A DNA stretch of 64,000 bases from contig NC_082406.1 of NCBI RefSeq assembly GCF_004011695.2, forward strand, positions 1,674,001 to 1,738,000, in the 5' to 3' direction. Below, one piece after another: positions 9,319-24,400 of the stretch. The first letter of the stretch is position 1. Each line of letters begins with the position of its first letter. Source of the DNA: Ascochyta rabiei (taxonomy: Eukaryota > Ascomycota > Dothideomycetes > Pleosporales > Didymellaceae). A program made the translations under genes and the position numbers. Below the pieces are notes generated by a model. The model was not told the DNA's origin, made no database searches, and saw only the letters and a list, made by a program, of their open reading frames with translations.

Positions 9319-10391
9319 ATTTCAGTTGTTCCGGTGTATTGCAACCTTCTCTGTACGCCAGGGAGAGCACAGGGAGAGAAAGCAGTATCGTCTCAGTCAA
9401 ATACACTCCGAAGAGAACAAGATCACACCAGAAGAAACAGGAAGTAAGCGAACGGCGATACATCGTTGCTACTAGCTCTCAAACGGGGAGCTCTCGTGCA
9501 CCAAGGTTGCTGTTATGGTCCGAGTCAGCGAATGAGGTTGTTCATTGCTCTTCCCCGCAAGTCTCCTTCCCCGCATTCTCGCTATCTCCGGTGGGGCAGG
9601 AGCGGTCGCTAAACTGGCACAGAATGGAAATCATACAACATGAGCCTAAGTTTTGGATGTTTCAGTAAGTAAATAGGCGTACCGGCATATCGATATGCTT
9701 GGGTCAGGCACGAGAGCACGATAAAGCAAATCAGGTCAGTCTAGTCTCCCCATCTAGTCACAAATACTGACATTGAGGCTATAAGCATCTCCACTACCTG
9801 TCGCAGCCCGGATGACCTTGGATACCGCTTCACAGCGTACGCGGCTTCGTGGTTGATTGTTTGTTGATTACGTGCGCTGTAAATCAGTGTTTATGCAGGG
9901 TTCTCATTTGATCGTTTCGAGCAACTACCCATTGTTACCCTCCGGTCCTTTGCTAGCGCTCGGCCAAATAATCAAATTTTCAATGGAAGCATACACATCC
10001 AGGTGTTTCTACTGTCCGACCTTCTCCGCTTTGGTAGTACCGCGCCGCCCCGATACTACGAAGTAGTGTTCGGTGATACAGTCACATTTTTATGGTATAC
10101 CTAAAGGATTTCTGGGCACGTCGCGAAGACTGGACTTCGAGGCTCTGCAGTGATGAAATGGTATTGATGTGGATGGTTTCGGATGGCTGTTTGCAAACGT
10201 TGATGAGCTCCAATGGACTATTCTGTTTCTACTGTCAGGTGCTGTGGCTTTGATCATGAACCGTACCATACCTACGAGTAGTAGAACACGGATCAGACGG
10301 GAGACAGCACACGGTCCGTTGACCAGTCTGCCGTAAAGCTGGCAAGTAAACGTACTCAACCCTCGTCCATCAGCATCTACAGATTATCTCC
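9319..10391. other. 1.07-kb intergenic region, nothing supportable
   Basis: This stretch should hold the promoter of the acyl-CoA synthetase gene (read leftwards from 9318) and the downstream flank of the pseudogene ending at 10392. Short open frames on both strands lack family features and do not join by plausible splicing. I see no RNA gene or repeat. Confidence 0.5.
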
Positions 10392-10986
10392 TCAGTTGCC
10401 AATCTTCACCTCATACGCCTTCACAGCAACCTCGGCCTTCTCCTGCGCAATCTGCATGCCTGCACCTACCGCCGCTTCCAGGCCCTCAGCCATCGCTATC
10501 GCAGCTTGCTTCATCATCAAAATTGTATCTCCGGCCGCAAACACACCTCTCACGCTTGTCTCATTGAACATTGGGTTTACAATCTTGATGTGCCCACCCA
10601 GCGCTGGATCCACCGTCTCGATACCCAGCTGGTCAATGAGATGCTGCGACCTGTTGACAGTGATTGGCCTATGGACGATCAAGCCTAGAGTCACCGGCTC
10701 GCCAGTTTCGAACTCGATGGTCACGCCATCCTCGTAAGAATGTCCGTTATTGAGGAGGCAGGTAATTCTGCGGGAGTCGACTTTGGCGCCAAAGGCTTTT
10801 GAGGTTTTGAGGGCTTGTTGAATTGGTGCATCGTCTGAGATGGGCCGGTTGCTGAAGATGGTAATCCTGCTGTCGAAAGCTGTGGCCATCTGGACGAGAG
10901 GCGTACATGACATTATTGATACATCGCCTCCTCCTCCGGAAGTGTAAGCTTACACAGCCTCTAGAAGAGTATCGCCGGACAGTTGC
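10392..10986 (-). pseudogene. 5'-truncated thioredoxin-reductase-like flavoprotein gene
   Basis: From about 10913 to 10392 an intact 173-residue frame encodes the C-terminal half of a thioredoxin-reductase-like FAD/NAD(P)H oxidoreductase of the fungal GliT-like type. It contains the late FAD-binding motif RGVFAAGD and the following helix MKQAAIAMAEG. Upstream, up to about 10986, only a weak trace of the family remains (a Y..RG followed by Gly codons in shifting frames). The N-terminal FAD dinucleotide fold (GGGPAG type) and the redox CxxC are missing anywhere up to 11250. Without these the protein cannot be an active reductase. Loss of the 5' half plus frame breaks points to a dead gene; a short expressed fragment starting at the ATG at 10913 cannot be excluded. 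Confidence 0.6.
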
Positions 10987-11367
10987 TTCTTGTGTGAAAC
11001 AAGTGTTGGCTCTCAAGCGCGCCACGACAGGAAAAGTCGCCGAGGAAGTCTCCGCCAACCTACAAAGCTTTCGAGCAGCGAATTATTGCCATGGAAGGCA
11101 AATACCGTTGAACGACAACGAACAGACACGAGAGTCTGTTAATTTATCTCAGTCGAACGGCCCACGACAAGTCATAAAAGGTCGTAATTACGAGTATCCT
11201 CGCATTGGCGGCTTTCCAACCGGTGCGAGACTTGACCTAGCTTGAGTCCCCAAGTAGACTATCCCGTAGTGTAGAGGGCTCTTGAGAACATGTCCGTCGC
11301 CATGTCATTGAGAGGCTTATTGTTGATTGGGAGTGTGGACATCACTGCAGCTTCTCCCATCGCGGTT

Positions 11368-12196
11368 TCACCGCCATCCACCAACTCGGCCCTCATCCCA
11401 TCTTTCCTTGCGCTCTGCCCTCAGGTAGGCGACTTTCCGTCCGTCTCTTATGCGTCTCACGAAATCGATCACTTCTCGTTCACTAGCAACCGCGTCGTTT
11501 CCGCCTACCCCCTCTCCCTCCAAAAAGCTCTCTTCGAGACCTCGACACAAAGCTTCTTGCTCACTGACTGCAGCGTTTAAACGCTGGTACAGCGCTGGTG
11601 GGCTGAACTCTCGTAAAGCTTCGTCCTGCTCTGCTTGCTTAGCTTTCCATTGGCGTTCTAGGGCTCGGAGAGACAGCAGGCGTGATTGGGTGCCGTCACG
11701 CTGGTGCTGTACGTGTGCCTCAAGTTGCTTCAGTGACTCTGCAAGTTGAATGTTCTGTGTGAGGAGTGCCTTCAACGGTGCTGTCGATGCTTGAAGCGAG
11801 CCATGTGCCGTGTCTGGGTCGTGTATGATGGCGTGCTGCAGATCGGGACTCTGCAATATATGGTGGAGATCTTTTGTTCTGTAGCTGAATAAGAATCATG
11901 AATCTGCAATTGCAATGATCAACGCACGCTTTGTCTCGGACAAGATCAGGCAACCAGCCATCATTGGGCGGTTGGACGGCTAGCTGATATGGATCGACCT
12001 GGGGCTCGTTTTGAGAGTAAGTCAATTGAGAACCGCCATTCGATTGAGAATGGCCAGGCGGTGGCGGCGGTAGTGGAGGACCTGTTGATGGTGTCGCTGT
12101 TCCACTTGAATTGCCTGGCTTTGGTGGGGGTGGTGGAGGGGTAGATGCATCATATTGGTAGAAGCTCTGAGAATGGCGAGGTGACTGGAAAGCCAT
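11368..12196 (-). CDS. ESCRT-I subunit VPS37-like (Mod(r) domain)
   Basis: Predicted 259 residues from exons 12196-11928 and 11878-11368. The ATG at 12196 gives MAFQSPRHSQSFYQYD, followed by a proline-rich N-terminus with runs such as PPPPPPKPG and PPLPPPPPG. The second half is the helical Mod(r) domain: LPDLVRDKATKDLHHILQ spans the splice junction and precedes a long coiled coil (SLKQLEAHVQHQ ... YQRLNAAVSEQEALCRGLEESFL). This organisation is that of fungal VPS37, which joins VPS23, VPS28 and MVB12 in ESCRT-I and sorts ubiquitinated membrane proteins into multivesicular bodies. The name rests on layout and the start of the Mod(r) domain, not on a search. The region upstream to 11100 looks non-coding. 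Confidence 0.75.
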
Positions 12197-13376
12197 AGTC
12201 AAGGCGATGAAACCAACAGTTGTGTGATACTCGCAGGCCTATCCAACACGTGGAGCGTGACAGTCGTCTCGGGCTGTATCATGCACGTGGTGACGGTGTT
12301 CGGCGGGCCGATGTTGGAAACTTGGCCCAAAAACCGCTAGTGGCCGTGCCGTGCGCATGGCGTATGGCAAATGGCAAGTAAGTCTGTTGGAGCCAAGCAA
12401 GGCAAGGCAAGGCAAGGCAACGAACGAGCGATGGCGCGAGTCAGCGACGTCGCAATCCGTCGTCGGAACATGGATTGGCAAATTGATGAGGCTGCGGTTC
12501 AGGGGCCTTTCCTCTTCACAAGAACTGATCCCCCGGGTTAGTGGAAGCGCGGCTGGCCAGACTTGTCTGCCCTCTTCTCCACAGAAAGCGTCGTCTGTCA
12601 TGGTCACCGAGCGCCCCTGCCGCTCGCCACGCACTCGCCCCATCGAGACCTCGGCCTCAGGCACCTTTCCTTATTCAGCCATGCGCCCAGGGTCCAGGAA
12701 GATTGCTTGCGCCATATGCAGTGCACGGCGCGGAAAGATGAAGCAGGTTGCAGGCCACCCGCTGGCTCGAGTCCGATTGAATTTGTGCACGTTGTTGTGA
12801 CTGACAGGACGGACTTGTTTCGCGTGCAGCATGGCGTTCGAAGTTGGAACGGTGTTCGGAGACTGTTTCACTGCCGTGTAGTGAAGGCCGGGGGCTAAGA
12901 CATCAGCATCGACGTCAACTGCCAGTTCGGAGCGGGCGAGAGCTAGATGGTAGTCTGCCGACCTCGATCTGACATGTGCGACAGGTCCTCGAATCAACAG
13001 CCAAAGCTCACGACCAATTCTCCGCCTCGACTCGCCCTTTGCATGTGTCTTGGCTGTGCTGCGGCTCATTGGCGGACAGCGAGTGTTCCTGCAGCGGCGG
13101 CGACACCACCCCTGGCGCGGCGCTCCACTCGAGCAGCGCGAACCGCCCTCGGTCAAGAGTCAAGACTGGCCAGGGAGTGATTGATGGGCGCGTGGGTAGC
13201 GACCGATTCCAGCATTGCGATCCGCGTCGAGGCCTCCAGGTGCTCTTCGCCCTGCGCGGCAGTCACCGTTCCCCCTTTACGAGCGCCTTCTAGCGGTTAC
13301 GATTTGCAGTGCACACTCGGTCTCCCACTCTAGACCCGCGATTTGTGCAGAGTAATGATCCCCCCCGGGGCATAGA
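12197..13376. other. 1.18-kb divergent intergenic region
   Basis: Lies between the VPS37-like gene (minus) and the coiled-coil gene (plus), so it holds both promoters. A GGCAA pentamer is repeated four times at 12401-12420 with flanking near copies. GC-rich open frames occur on both strands but none has a domain, a splice-consistent partner or a good start; I treat them as chance. Confidence 0.5.
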
Positions 13377-16300
13377 ATGGACAGCATGCAAGACGCCCAA
13401 GCGCCTGGCGAGGGCGCGCTTCCCTCACAAGCTCAAGCCTCGCCGCCTCGCCAGAAGCAGTCGACACTGGCTTCCATTGCCATTCAGTCCTTCGCTGTCT
13501 TTCGCTCCCAGACATCGTCACAGCCTGTCCCTATCGCCGTCCAGTCGCCGGTTCGACGCAAGCCCCTCCCAGCAGACTCGCCAATCCCTGCTCGCTTTTC
13601 TCAGTCGAATCTGCGCTCGAACAGCATTGCCAGTAAAGACAATCCCCCGACTAGTTCAGTCCTCTCGCCGCCCTTGACCGACGAGGGCTTGTTCCTACCC
13701 AGGAACCTTGACAGGTGGGCTTCTTGCGTGCTACGCGCCTGCCACTTGCTAACGACCGTCGCAGCAACCCACACGGAGCCACGCCCTTGACAGGATCCGC
13801 GCCCAAGCCGTTCGAGCCCCGCAAAAGCTCCCTCTCCGTTACAGCCTTGAGTCCCATTGTCTACCCTCCGCGGCATGAGAGGTCGGTCAGCAGCGTCCAG
13901 CCACAGCGACCGACGAGAGCAGGAGACCTGAAGGCGCACGCTCGCTCACCCACTATGCCCAATATGCCTCTGTATGCCTCCGAAACACGGTCAGGACCCG
14001 ATCTCAAGATTAAGCTAGACGGCGTCACGGAGGACTTTATGGATGAATACTCTTACGGTGCCGAAGACGACGCGCCGCGCGACGTTACACAACAAGGCAA
14101 GCCCAAATCTCCCGGCGGCGGGTTCACTTCCTTCTTTGGCTGGAACTCATCGAGACCCCAAAACGGCGCCGACTCGCCGGCTACCACATTCTCACTGTCC
14201 CCAACTGATTCTCCGCGAAACAAACAAGGCAACATGCCTGCCGAGACAAAACCCAATGGTTTGGATATTCCCGCTGCCAACTCGCTATCTTCATATTTCA
14301 ACGTCCCTGGCACACCGCTTCTCTCATCATCGCCCCAAATGAATGCTCACGTCGAGGAACTTGAGCGCGAGTTGCGCGAAGTCAGCTCTGAGCTGGCTGC
14401 CTCAATTCAGAGAGAAATGGAACTGGAAGACGAAGTCGAGCGCTGGAAGGCCGAAAGCGCTTCGGTCACGTCTCCAGACAACAGGAGAACAAGCGACTAC
14501 TATTCGGACTCAGGAATAAGCTCCATTCGATTTCCCATCAGTGATCCCGAGGCCAAGCTGGAAGAAATAGATACACAACGCAGGAAGGCAGAGCAAGAGC
14601 GTGCTTCTTTGAAGGTGCACATGGCTGAGCGCCTACAAGATGAGCTGAGGCGCCGCAGAGATTTAGAAGAGCAGGTACAGCAACTCGAAGATCAGGTTAC
14701 CGACCAGTCTAGAGCAGGGTCTATGGTGGAAGGGCCCCGAGTCAAGGAACTATCGATGTCGCTGGAGGATGCGAGAAGACGTTTGGCGGAAGAGAGACAG
14801 GTCAAGGAGAACTTCGAAGATCTATTGACAGCCTTGCGGGGAGAGCTTGAGAAGCATCGCAACGAAGCCGACAACCTGCGGGAAGAAGTGGTCCCTCAGC
14901 TACAATCACGACTCCAGGTCCTCGAAGCAGAGGCCGCCGACACAGAGAGGCTTGTGTACGAGACCACACGTATGCAGCAAGAGATACAGCAATTACGGAC
15001 CGAGAACCAAGCGCTTGCTATTGCACAGAAGTTACAGCAAGAGGCGCCGCAGCCACCGCAGCCAAATCTTGGCTTCCAGTCAATCGCCGAGGAGGAGAAC
15101 GATGGCCCACCATCGAACCTACGTCTTGGCTTGACACGCTCAAACTCCCTTGCTCGCAGTACTGGCTTCAACCCCAAGAGAAATTCGCTCATGCGATCGA
15201 ACTCCGTCAAAGTTAGGTCAGGTGATGCTTCTCCGGTAGAAGTGCCAAATGTCAGCAACCCAGTGAAAGATTTAGAGGAACAGCGTGACGCGCTCCACAA
15301 AGCTTTAAAGCATCTCCTGCACCGACAGGAGATGCAACAAAGAGATTTCCAGAGACGTATTAAGGAGCTTGAAGCTGAAAGGGACGCTGCTCTTAACTTG
15401 ACGCCTCGTCGAACCGCGTTCCATAGAGAGGTTGGCGATCTGAGACAGGAGGTTGATGCACTTCGACGTCGTGCAGATGACGCACTGGAGCAGAAGTGGC
15501 AATGCGAAAAAGGTCTAGGCGGACTACGAATGGATCTTGATCGAGCACAACAAGAAACGAGCTCTCTCCGCGAGCTCCTTCGTGAGCACGACATCACGAT
15601 CCCTGAAATCCGCCTTGAGAACGAGCCCATCTCACTCGACAAAGCATACAGCGAGCTTCAAACAACACAAGCCCTGTCTCTCGCACGTATCCAGCAGCTG
15701 GAAAACAGCGAAAGCGGATCCTTGGGCGCTGCCAGTGCTGAGGCTGAGCGAACGCTTGACCTCTTGAAGCGCAGCATCTCAGATGCAGAGGCGGAGCGTG
15801 ACTTCGCTATGAGCGAGGCTGAGCAGTACCGCCAGCAAGCACGTCAGTTGCAAAAGTCGGAGCTTGAACACCTTGGCAAAGAGCAGAAACTTAGCACCGA
15901 ATTGTTTGCTGCAGCGGGTCGTATGGATGAGCTTTCCAACAGGATTCAGCGACAGCTTGAGGCCAATGGCTCCTTACGCGCGCGATTGACCGACGCAATC
16001 TCTCGCGGAGAAAAAGAACAGCAGAAGTCAACAGAGCAGATTATTGAATTAGAGCGACGTCTGAAGACAGCGGAGGATAAAGTCATGCTTGCTCAGCAAT
16101 CATCCGAAGAGGCTATTGCTAAGCATGAGACGGAAGTTCAAGCCATCAAGGAGAGCCACAGCAACCATCTCCGTCGCGTCAAGAGTGGCTTGCTGAGCCC
16201 GTCAGCCTTCTCGCCGAAGATGCCATCCTCGCCAGTGTTTTCTCAACGGTCTCCTCGCCTGGACATGACCACAAGTGGACCCGCTATGACTATGGCCGAA

Positions 16301-16576
16301 GCCACCAAGACGGAACTGCTCGAGAAGCGTGTCGAAGAGCTTGAGAGAGCTCTCCGTGACGCCGATCGCGAGATGGAAGAGGTCGTTAGCCGTATGAACA
16401 TTGCTCAGATTGAGGTTGCTGAGCTTCAATTTGAAAAGTAAGTTGCACGATGCTGATCGTTGAATGGAGACTAACAATCACACAGGGACGAAGCCCTCCG
16501 CCAGACACGGAGACTGCAGGCTGACATTCTCGCTGAGCGCGAGAAAGTCAAAGCACTGATGGCCTCCAACGAATAA
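13377..16576 (+). CDS. large fungal coiled-coil protein
   Basis: Predicted 1033 residues from exons 13377-13714, 13765-16437 and 16486-16576. The first 200 or so residues are disordered and rich in Ser, Pro and basic residues. The short pieces GGGFTSFFGWNSS and NSLSSYFNVPGTP look like conserved binding motifs. From about residue 215 to the end the protein is almost unbroken heptad coiled coil (for example HVEELERELREVSSELAA), interrupted by Ser-rich linkers near 500 and near 900. No enzyme domain is present. Fungal relatives are usually annotated only as coiled-coil or 'M protein repeat' proteins. The layout suits a scaffold or tether at a membrane, septum or cytoskeleton; that role is inference. 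The short last exon ends ALMASNE. Confidence 0.85.
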
Positions 16577-17742
16577 TTTACTAATCCAGACTACGCTTGC
16601 TGGACACGACGTTCTGACCTTACCTAATACTAGCCGACAGCGTGCATCAGCATCTGCATACGGATGAGCTCACCAGCCATCGTCCTCGACGAATTTCCAC
16701 ACACTGTATTCACACTTGGCGTCACGACCGTACGCACATTACCCTTCACCACACACACCATTCTGGATGTTTGGACACGTATCCGAGCCCTGTATTGTGG
16801 CCTTTGTCTTCCTGGTCACGCTTTCTATACCCTCTAGCGATTAAGGCGCTATGTACTTTTCTCAATTGGTGGTCTTTCTGCAGACATACTGCAGTTTCGC
16901 TTTTGGTTGATGTGGCTCTAAGCCCCCTTTTGGATATCTTATAGACTGGCTGGTATTTGCCAGCGTTAGTTGTACTGTAACGGTGTAATGTACCAATGCG
17001 GGCTTGTGTACGTTGGGCGTCTTACTACAGTCGAATCAATGCAATGTTACACTCGCCACACAATGCCCCTCTCTCTCGTGCACCGTTACTTGTGCTCTAA
17101 ATGCCGTATACTGCATAAAGTGGCTGGCGGACTCAGAAGCTGCCCAACATACGCAGGTGTCTGGAAATTGGATTACACCACTATGGCGCTGACGAAGGCT
17201 GAACGAGCCACCAGAAAAGGGATAGATTTCTAGCTAGTCAGCCCTGAAACTTAGCACGTTCTCAAGGTGCGCGTGTGAACTTTGGGTGCACACATTTTGT
17301 GCAAACAAGCAGCTCAGCCGTCGCGTGTCTGATCATCAGCAACATGTCTAGAATTGCACTTGACGAATTCACAAAACGAACCGGGTCGTCGTTGGCTCGG
17401 CCCGTGGACTGGCGGCATGGCCCAACGCTACGCTAAGAACCCACTCCCTGACTTGAGCTCTTGTCGAAACAAGCCCCCCGTCCGCCTTCCCCTCTCGCCA
17501 GCTGTTCGCTGTGATTTGCCTCCGGAGGTTCGTTCAAAGCTCTGTGCAGTCTGGAAGAAAGCGCGCAGCATTATTCCTCCGCCCGCTCGCCCTCTTTCCA
17601 CGGCAGCACTCCCCTACACCCCTCTCCTCCGAAATCATCATTGCGGACCTCTCCCCCGAACCACACCCCCTACGGCACACTTCGATCCACCACACACTCA
17701 GGAGGCTTTCATAGGCCACCTCAGCACCGCACTCGCTTCACA
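16577..17742. other. 1.17-kb intergenic region upstream of COT1
   Basis: Contains the 3' flank of the coiled-coil gene and the promoter and 5' UTR of the kinase gene. The last 300 bp before the kinase ATG are rich in C and T, as often seen upstream of highly expressed fungal genes. I see no RNA gene, repeat or further coding region. Confidence 0.5.
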
Positions 17743-19850
<2,108 letters not shown>

Positions 19851-20473
19851 AGTGCTCGTCGACAGGTTGCGACGGTACACTGCACTTGTGCATGTCCTTT
19901 TTTGCAGGCTTTGGCATCGTACACAAGCATTGCCTAGGCGTTGGGCCTCGTTCTTCTCAGACTCATTTCTATGCTTCTTTGTTCTGCACATCTCACTGTG
20001 GATGATGGGAGTCCGGAAAGTCTGAGGGTGCGTTGGGCTAGAATCATGGGAACGGCTTCCTTGTGTCACCACCACTCAGGCGAAAGCTACAGTGATCGGG
20101 TCAAGCTGTCTTGTGACAGCACTTTAGTCATCGACACATCCGGGGAGAAGTATCAGACTAGCTATTGGGATATGTATGGAGGAGTTTGGAGAGGAATCAA
20201 ACAATATGAAACTGCACTCTGTGCGCATTGCGAGCTCTGTGATACATCCCAGGCACTCATCTCGTCCGGTCCAACACAGCATAGATCGTATGCGCTTGTT
20301 CGGTTTTCGTCGTATGGACTGTGGAAGCAAAAATGTCCCCGTATCGCCATCAACTCCATGCTCCTGAGGCCTAGCGCTTATGCACTGCATCTCGCCATTC
20401 TTTCAGCCTGGATTTTGCTTCGACTTCAACGTCTTGTTCGGAAGTACGCACATTCGAAAGAGACTTGCCACGC
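19851..20473. other. 623-bp convergent intergenic region
   Basis: Lies between the 3' ends of COT1 (plus) and RPB12 (minus) and so should contain two 3' UTRs and terminators. A long open frame runs across it on the plus strand but has no start or domain support and continues antisense through RPB12; I regard it as chance. Confidence 0.5.
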
Positions 20474-20906
20474 TCATCGCGCCTCGAATTGTACCATGCT
20501 ACACAACCGTCAGCACTCGTCCACTCGCGCGTCTTTCCCCAGCGGTATGCAACGCTCTTCATGCAGCGCTTCTTCACACGCACACAGACACTGCTCGAAC
20601 CCTCCTCTTGTCCGTTTCCACGACTCCCCTCTCTTTGCCTTCTGTTCTCATCGTCTGCGCCCTCAACCCCAGTCACAACCACCAGCTCGCACAAAGAGTA
20701 ATGCAAACCACTTACCGGTTGGTCCTCTGCTTGTACAGAACACGGTGCCCGCACTGTCTGCAGCGGATAGGCTCGCCGCGCTTCAGAGGAACGTCCTGGT
20801 CGCAGTCGCCGCACTTGTAGTGCACGGTGCGCGCGTTGATGTCGACCTGCTGCTGAGCCTCGGAGGTGTTGGCTCCGCTGTAGCCGCCATACTGTTGTGT
20901 GGACAT
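20474..20906 (-). CDS. RPB12: RNA polymerase I/II/III shared subunit RPB12 (ABC10-alpha)
   Basis: Predicted 71 residues from exon 20906-20716 and a 25-nt terminal exon 20498-20474. The ATG at 20906 gives MSTQQYGGYSG. The zinc ribbon is CGDCDQDVPLKRGEPIRCRQ followed by CGHR, that is CxxC-x13-CxxC, as in all RPB12 proteins. Splicing on the short exon yields the family's invariant ending YKQRTNR-MVQFEAR; without it the protein would end early, so the micro-exon is well supported. The 217-nt intron is long for this window. The protein is a structural subunit of all three nuclear RNA polymerases, where it stabilises the RPB3-side assembly platform. Confidence 0.95.
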
Positions 20907-21433
20907 GTTGAGAGTTTGGTGCTGGGAAGCGGTCGCGAAGGCGGTAAGAGGAGTATGCGGTGAGCGTGTGTGCGAGAAAGACAACTGGCCGTTGGGGGGT
21001 GTCGCGAGCTGGCGTTGGATATCGAGAAATTGTCAAAGGCGCAAGGCGGAATGGCGGCGCGGGAACATTGGTCTTATCGATAAGGGGCCCTGATGCTCGA
21101 ATGCGAAAGGGCACTTTCACATGGCGCTTATGTCAGGCAGTGCTAGCTAAGGATCCTGACTTCTTGGTGTTTGTATTGTGCGGAATGTGTTAAAGGATAA
21201 GATCTCTTCTTTGATTTGATCGCAGCGCCTGGTGGCATTTTCTCCCTACCTTCCGCGCACCTCGTCTAGGTGTCCAACTGGCTCGCCCTGACATGCCTTG
21301 ACCTTCTCGGCGCGGTTCCAGCTGGCAGTCTCAGATCGCATTCGCAACCCCGAAACCTCGACACGTCCGCAGAACGGCCCATGACGTGCCTCCCTCGCAC
21401 TTGAACGATTTCCGCGCGGGCGAATAGACCACA
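20907..21433. promoter_or_regulatory. divergent promoter region of RPB12 and the SCY1-like gene
   Basis: The two genes start 527 bp apart in opposite directions, so both promoters lie here. I see no distinct TATA box or repeated operator. The 20 bp around 21075 (TTATCGATAA) form a short palindrome of unknown meaning. Confidence 0.5.
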
Positions 21434-24400
21434 ATGTTCTCCAACGCGCTGAAGTCGTTTCAGTCGAACATCTCGGGCAACTACACTCTCAGCGCCCAAC
21501 CTACATCTTACTCAGGACCATGGAAGATATACGATGCGAAGAAGAAGTCTACGGGCAAGGCAGCCTCGGTCTTTGTCTTCGAGAAGAAGTCGCTAGAACC
21601 CCCTGGCGGTGCAGGGCTTGGTGGTCGTTCAGGCGCATCACAGCTCAAGCGTGCACACGAGGAGGTGGTGGAGAGGTTGAAGAAAGAAGCTAGCTCGCTG
21701 GCACGTCTGCGACACCCAAGCGTCCTAGAGCTCGCTGAGCCAGTAGAGGAGACTCGCGGCGGAGGTTTGATGTTTGCCACGGAGCCTGTCACAGCATCCC
21801 TTGCTGGCCTACTACAGGAGAAGGACCAGCAGGAAAAGGCCGGGGGCGTCGGTGGGCGCCGAAGCCGCTACGTCGTCGAAGAGTCTGATGGACAGAAGCG
21901 CAGACGAGAGCTCGAACTTGACGAGCTCGAGATACAAAAGGGGCTGCTGCAGATTAGCAAAGGCTTGGAGTTCTTGCACGAGAGCGCTGGGTTGGTCCAC
22001 GCCAACCTCACGCCAGAGGCTATATTCATCAATGCTAAAGTAGGCAATACCAATTCGTCTCTTCATGTACTTTTGCTGATGGACGTGACAGTCTGATTGG
22101 AAGATCTCAGGTCTCGGTTTCTCCACTCCCCCAGAGAACTCGACGAAGCCAACCTCCGTAACGCCCATTTCTCTGTCCGAAGTTCTGAACTACGATGCTC
22201 GACTTCCTAAATATGTCCAGCTCAACATCGACTATACGTCTCCGGACTTCATCATAGACGGTAATGTGACGCCAGCTGCGGACATGTTCAGTCTTGGTCT
22301 GCTGATCATTGCACTCTACAACTCACCACACCAAAGCCCGCTCGAGTTCAACGGAAGCATGTCGTCCTACAAGCGAGCGTTTTCCTCGTCTTCAACGGTA
22401 CCGAACAAAAACAACAACTTCATGAGCTCGCAACCGCTACCGCGAGATGTTGCAAACGGAGTGCTTGATCGACTCATCACAAGACGGCCAGCACAGCGCC
22501 TGGATGCAAGGGAGTTCCAGCAAGCACAGTACTTTGACAACATCCTCGTCTCCACAATCCGATTCCTCGACTCCCTTCCAGCGAAGACACCAAACGAGAA
22601 GTCGCAGTTCATGCGTGGGCTTCCTCGAATACTCAACCAGTTCCCCAAATCCGTGCTGGAGAAGAAGATACTTCCAGCTTTGTTAGAAGAGATGAAGGAT
22701 CGCGAGCTACTGACCCTGATTCTGCAAAACGTCTTCAAGATCATTACAATGCTACCGTCAGGCAAGCGGACGTTCACCGAAAGAGTCATACCCAAGCTAC
22801 GAGAAACGTTCTTGGCTGGTGGTGCTGCTACTGCACCAAACGCAAAGGGTGGTACCCAGGAGCGTGATAGCCTGAAGGAGGCAGGTCTTATGGTGTTACT
22901 TGAGAACATCCAAGTCGCGGCAGACAACACAGGCGGAAAGGAGTTCAAGGATGACATACTGCCCGTTGTCAATTATGCTTTAGAGTCTCCTACACACTCG
23001 CTCGTCGATGCAGCGCTGCGTACACTTCCTGTTGTCCTGCCAATCCTCGACTTCTCGACAACCAAGAACGAGCTTTTCCCTGTCATTGCAACAATTTTTG
23101 CGAAGACCAGCAGCATGGGTATCAAGATCCGTGGACTAGAGGCCTTGAAGACTCTGTGCGGCGGCGGTGGTAACGACGACCAGAACGACTATCAGGGCGA
23201 TGGTCTGACGGGCATGGTCGAGGCTCCAAAACCGAAGAGCTCTAGTGTTTCCATCTTGGATAAGTACACGATACAAGAGAAGGTGGTGCCGCTGCTCAAA
23301 GGCATCAAAACTAAGGAGCCTGCTGTTATGGTATGTCCGGCTTGTCACACACAAATCTCTTCACTGACACTGCAGTAGATGGCTGCCCATGATGTCTTCA
23401 AGGCCATAGCGCCACAAGTCGATAGTGACTTCCTCGCTATGGAAATCCTTCCTATCTTATGGCAATTCAGCTTGGGACCCTTGCTCAACCTCCCGCAGTT
23501 CCAGGCTTACATGACATTGATCAAGTCGACTTCAGCACGCGTTGAACAAGAGCAGACACGGAAGCTACAAGAGCTCGGCGCCAACAACACCACAGCTACC
23601 TCAAGAAACGAATTTATGAGTTTCGGCGGCCCACCTGCGTCAAGCGCCTTCGACTCCTCAAACGGCGGTGACGACACAAATTTTGAGGCATTGGTACGGG
23701 GAGGTACCCAGGGTAGGGCTGGCGGTTCGGATATGCTTGGAGGCGATCCATGGGCCAACGCTTCAGCATCATCGGCCACAGCTCTGCCTTCTCGACCCGC
23801 AAACCGCGCCAACACTGCTTCACCAGCCCCAGCAACCTTTGCATGGTCCACACCGCCCGTCTCTCCACCCCCACCGACGAACCTGTCTGCACCTCAGGGT
23901 AACCGCAAGGCCATCACACCAGACAACACGTTCTCCACTCTCAACTCTTCTTTCCCAGCCATGAACCCCACCAACCCAGGTATCGGCAGCCCGACATTCT
24001 CTCAGCCGCCAAGCAGGCCTACAATGGGCATGAACAGCATGATAACCCAACCAACAACGGCACCCTCATACACTGCGCCTAATTCAGGTATCGACTGGAG
24101 CAAAGCGAACGCCTCGTCTACATCAGGCTGGGGCAGCTCGTCTACATCCAATACCACGTCTAGCCGTCTCTCGAATTTCTCAGTCATAGCTCCCTCTCAG
24201 CCCCAACCGCAGCGTCAGGACAACACTGCGAGTCCATATTCGAGCTTCAGCATCGCACCACCGCCTATGAAACATGCGAACAACGGGACGTTCAGCATAG
24301 CGCCACCTCCGAGTTTGGGTGCGAGCAATAGGAGCACGAGTGCAAGTGGAGGACTAAGTATGAACAGTATGGGCGGTATGAAGGGCGGTAACATGAACAG

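Noticed and set aside
14896..15642. Long Ser/Arg/Cys-rich frame antisense to the coiled-coil gene
   Set aside because: Composition is the complement of Glu/Gln/Lys-rich coiled coil; no start context or family.
19941..20963. 340-codon frame on the plus strand after COT1
   Set aside because: It runs through the 3' region and antisense to RPB12, has no domain, and RPB12 on the other strand is certain.
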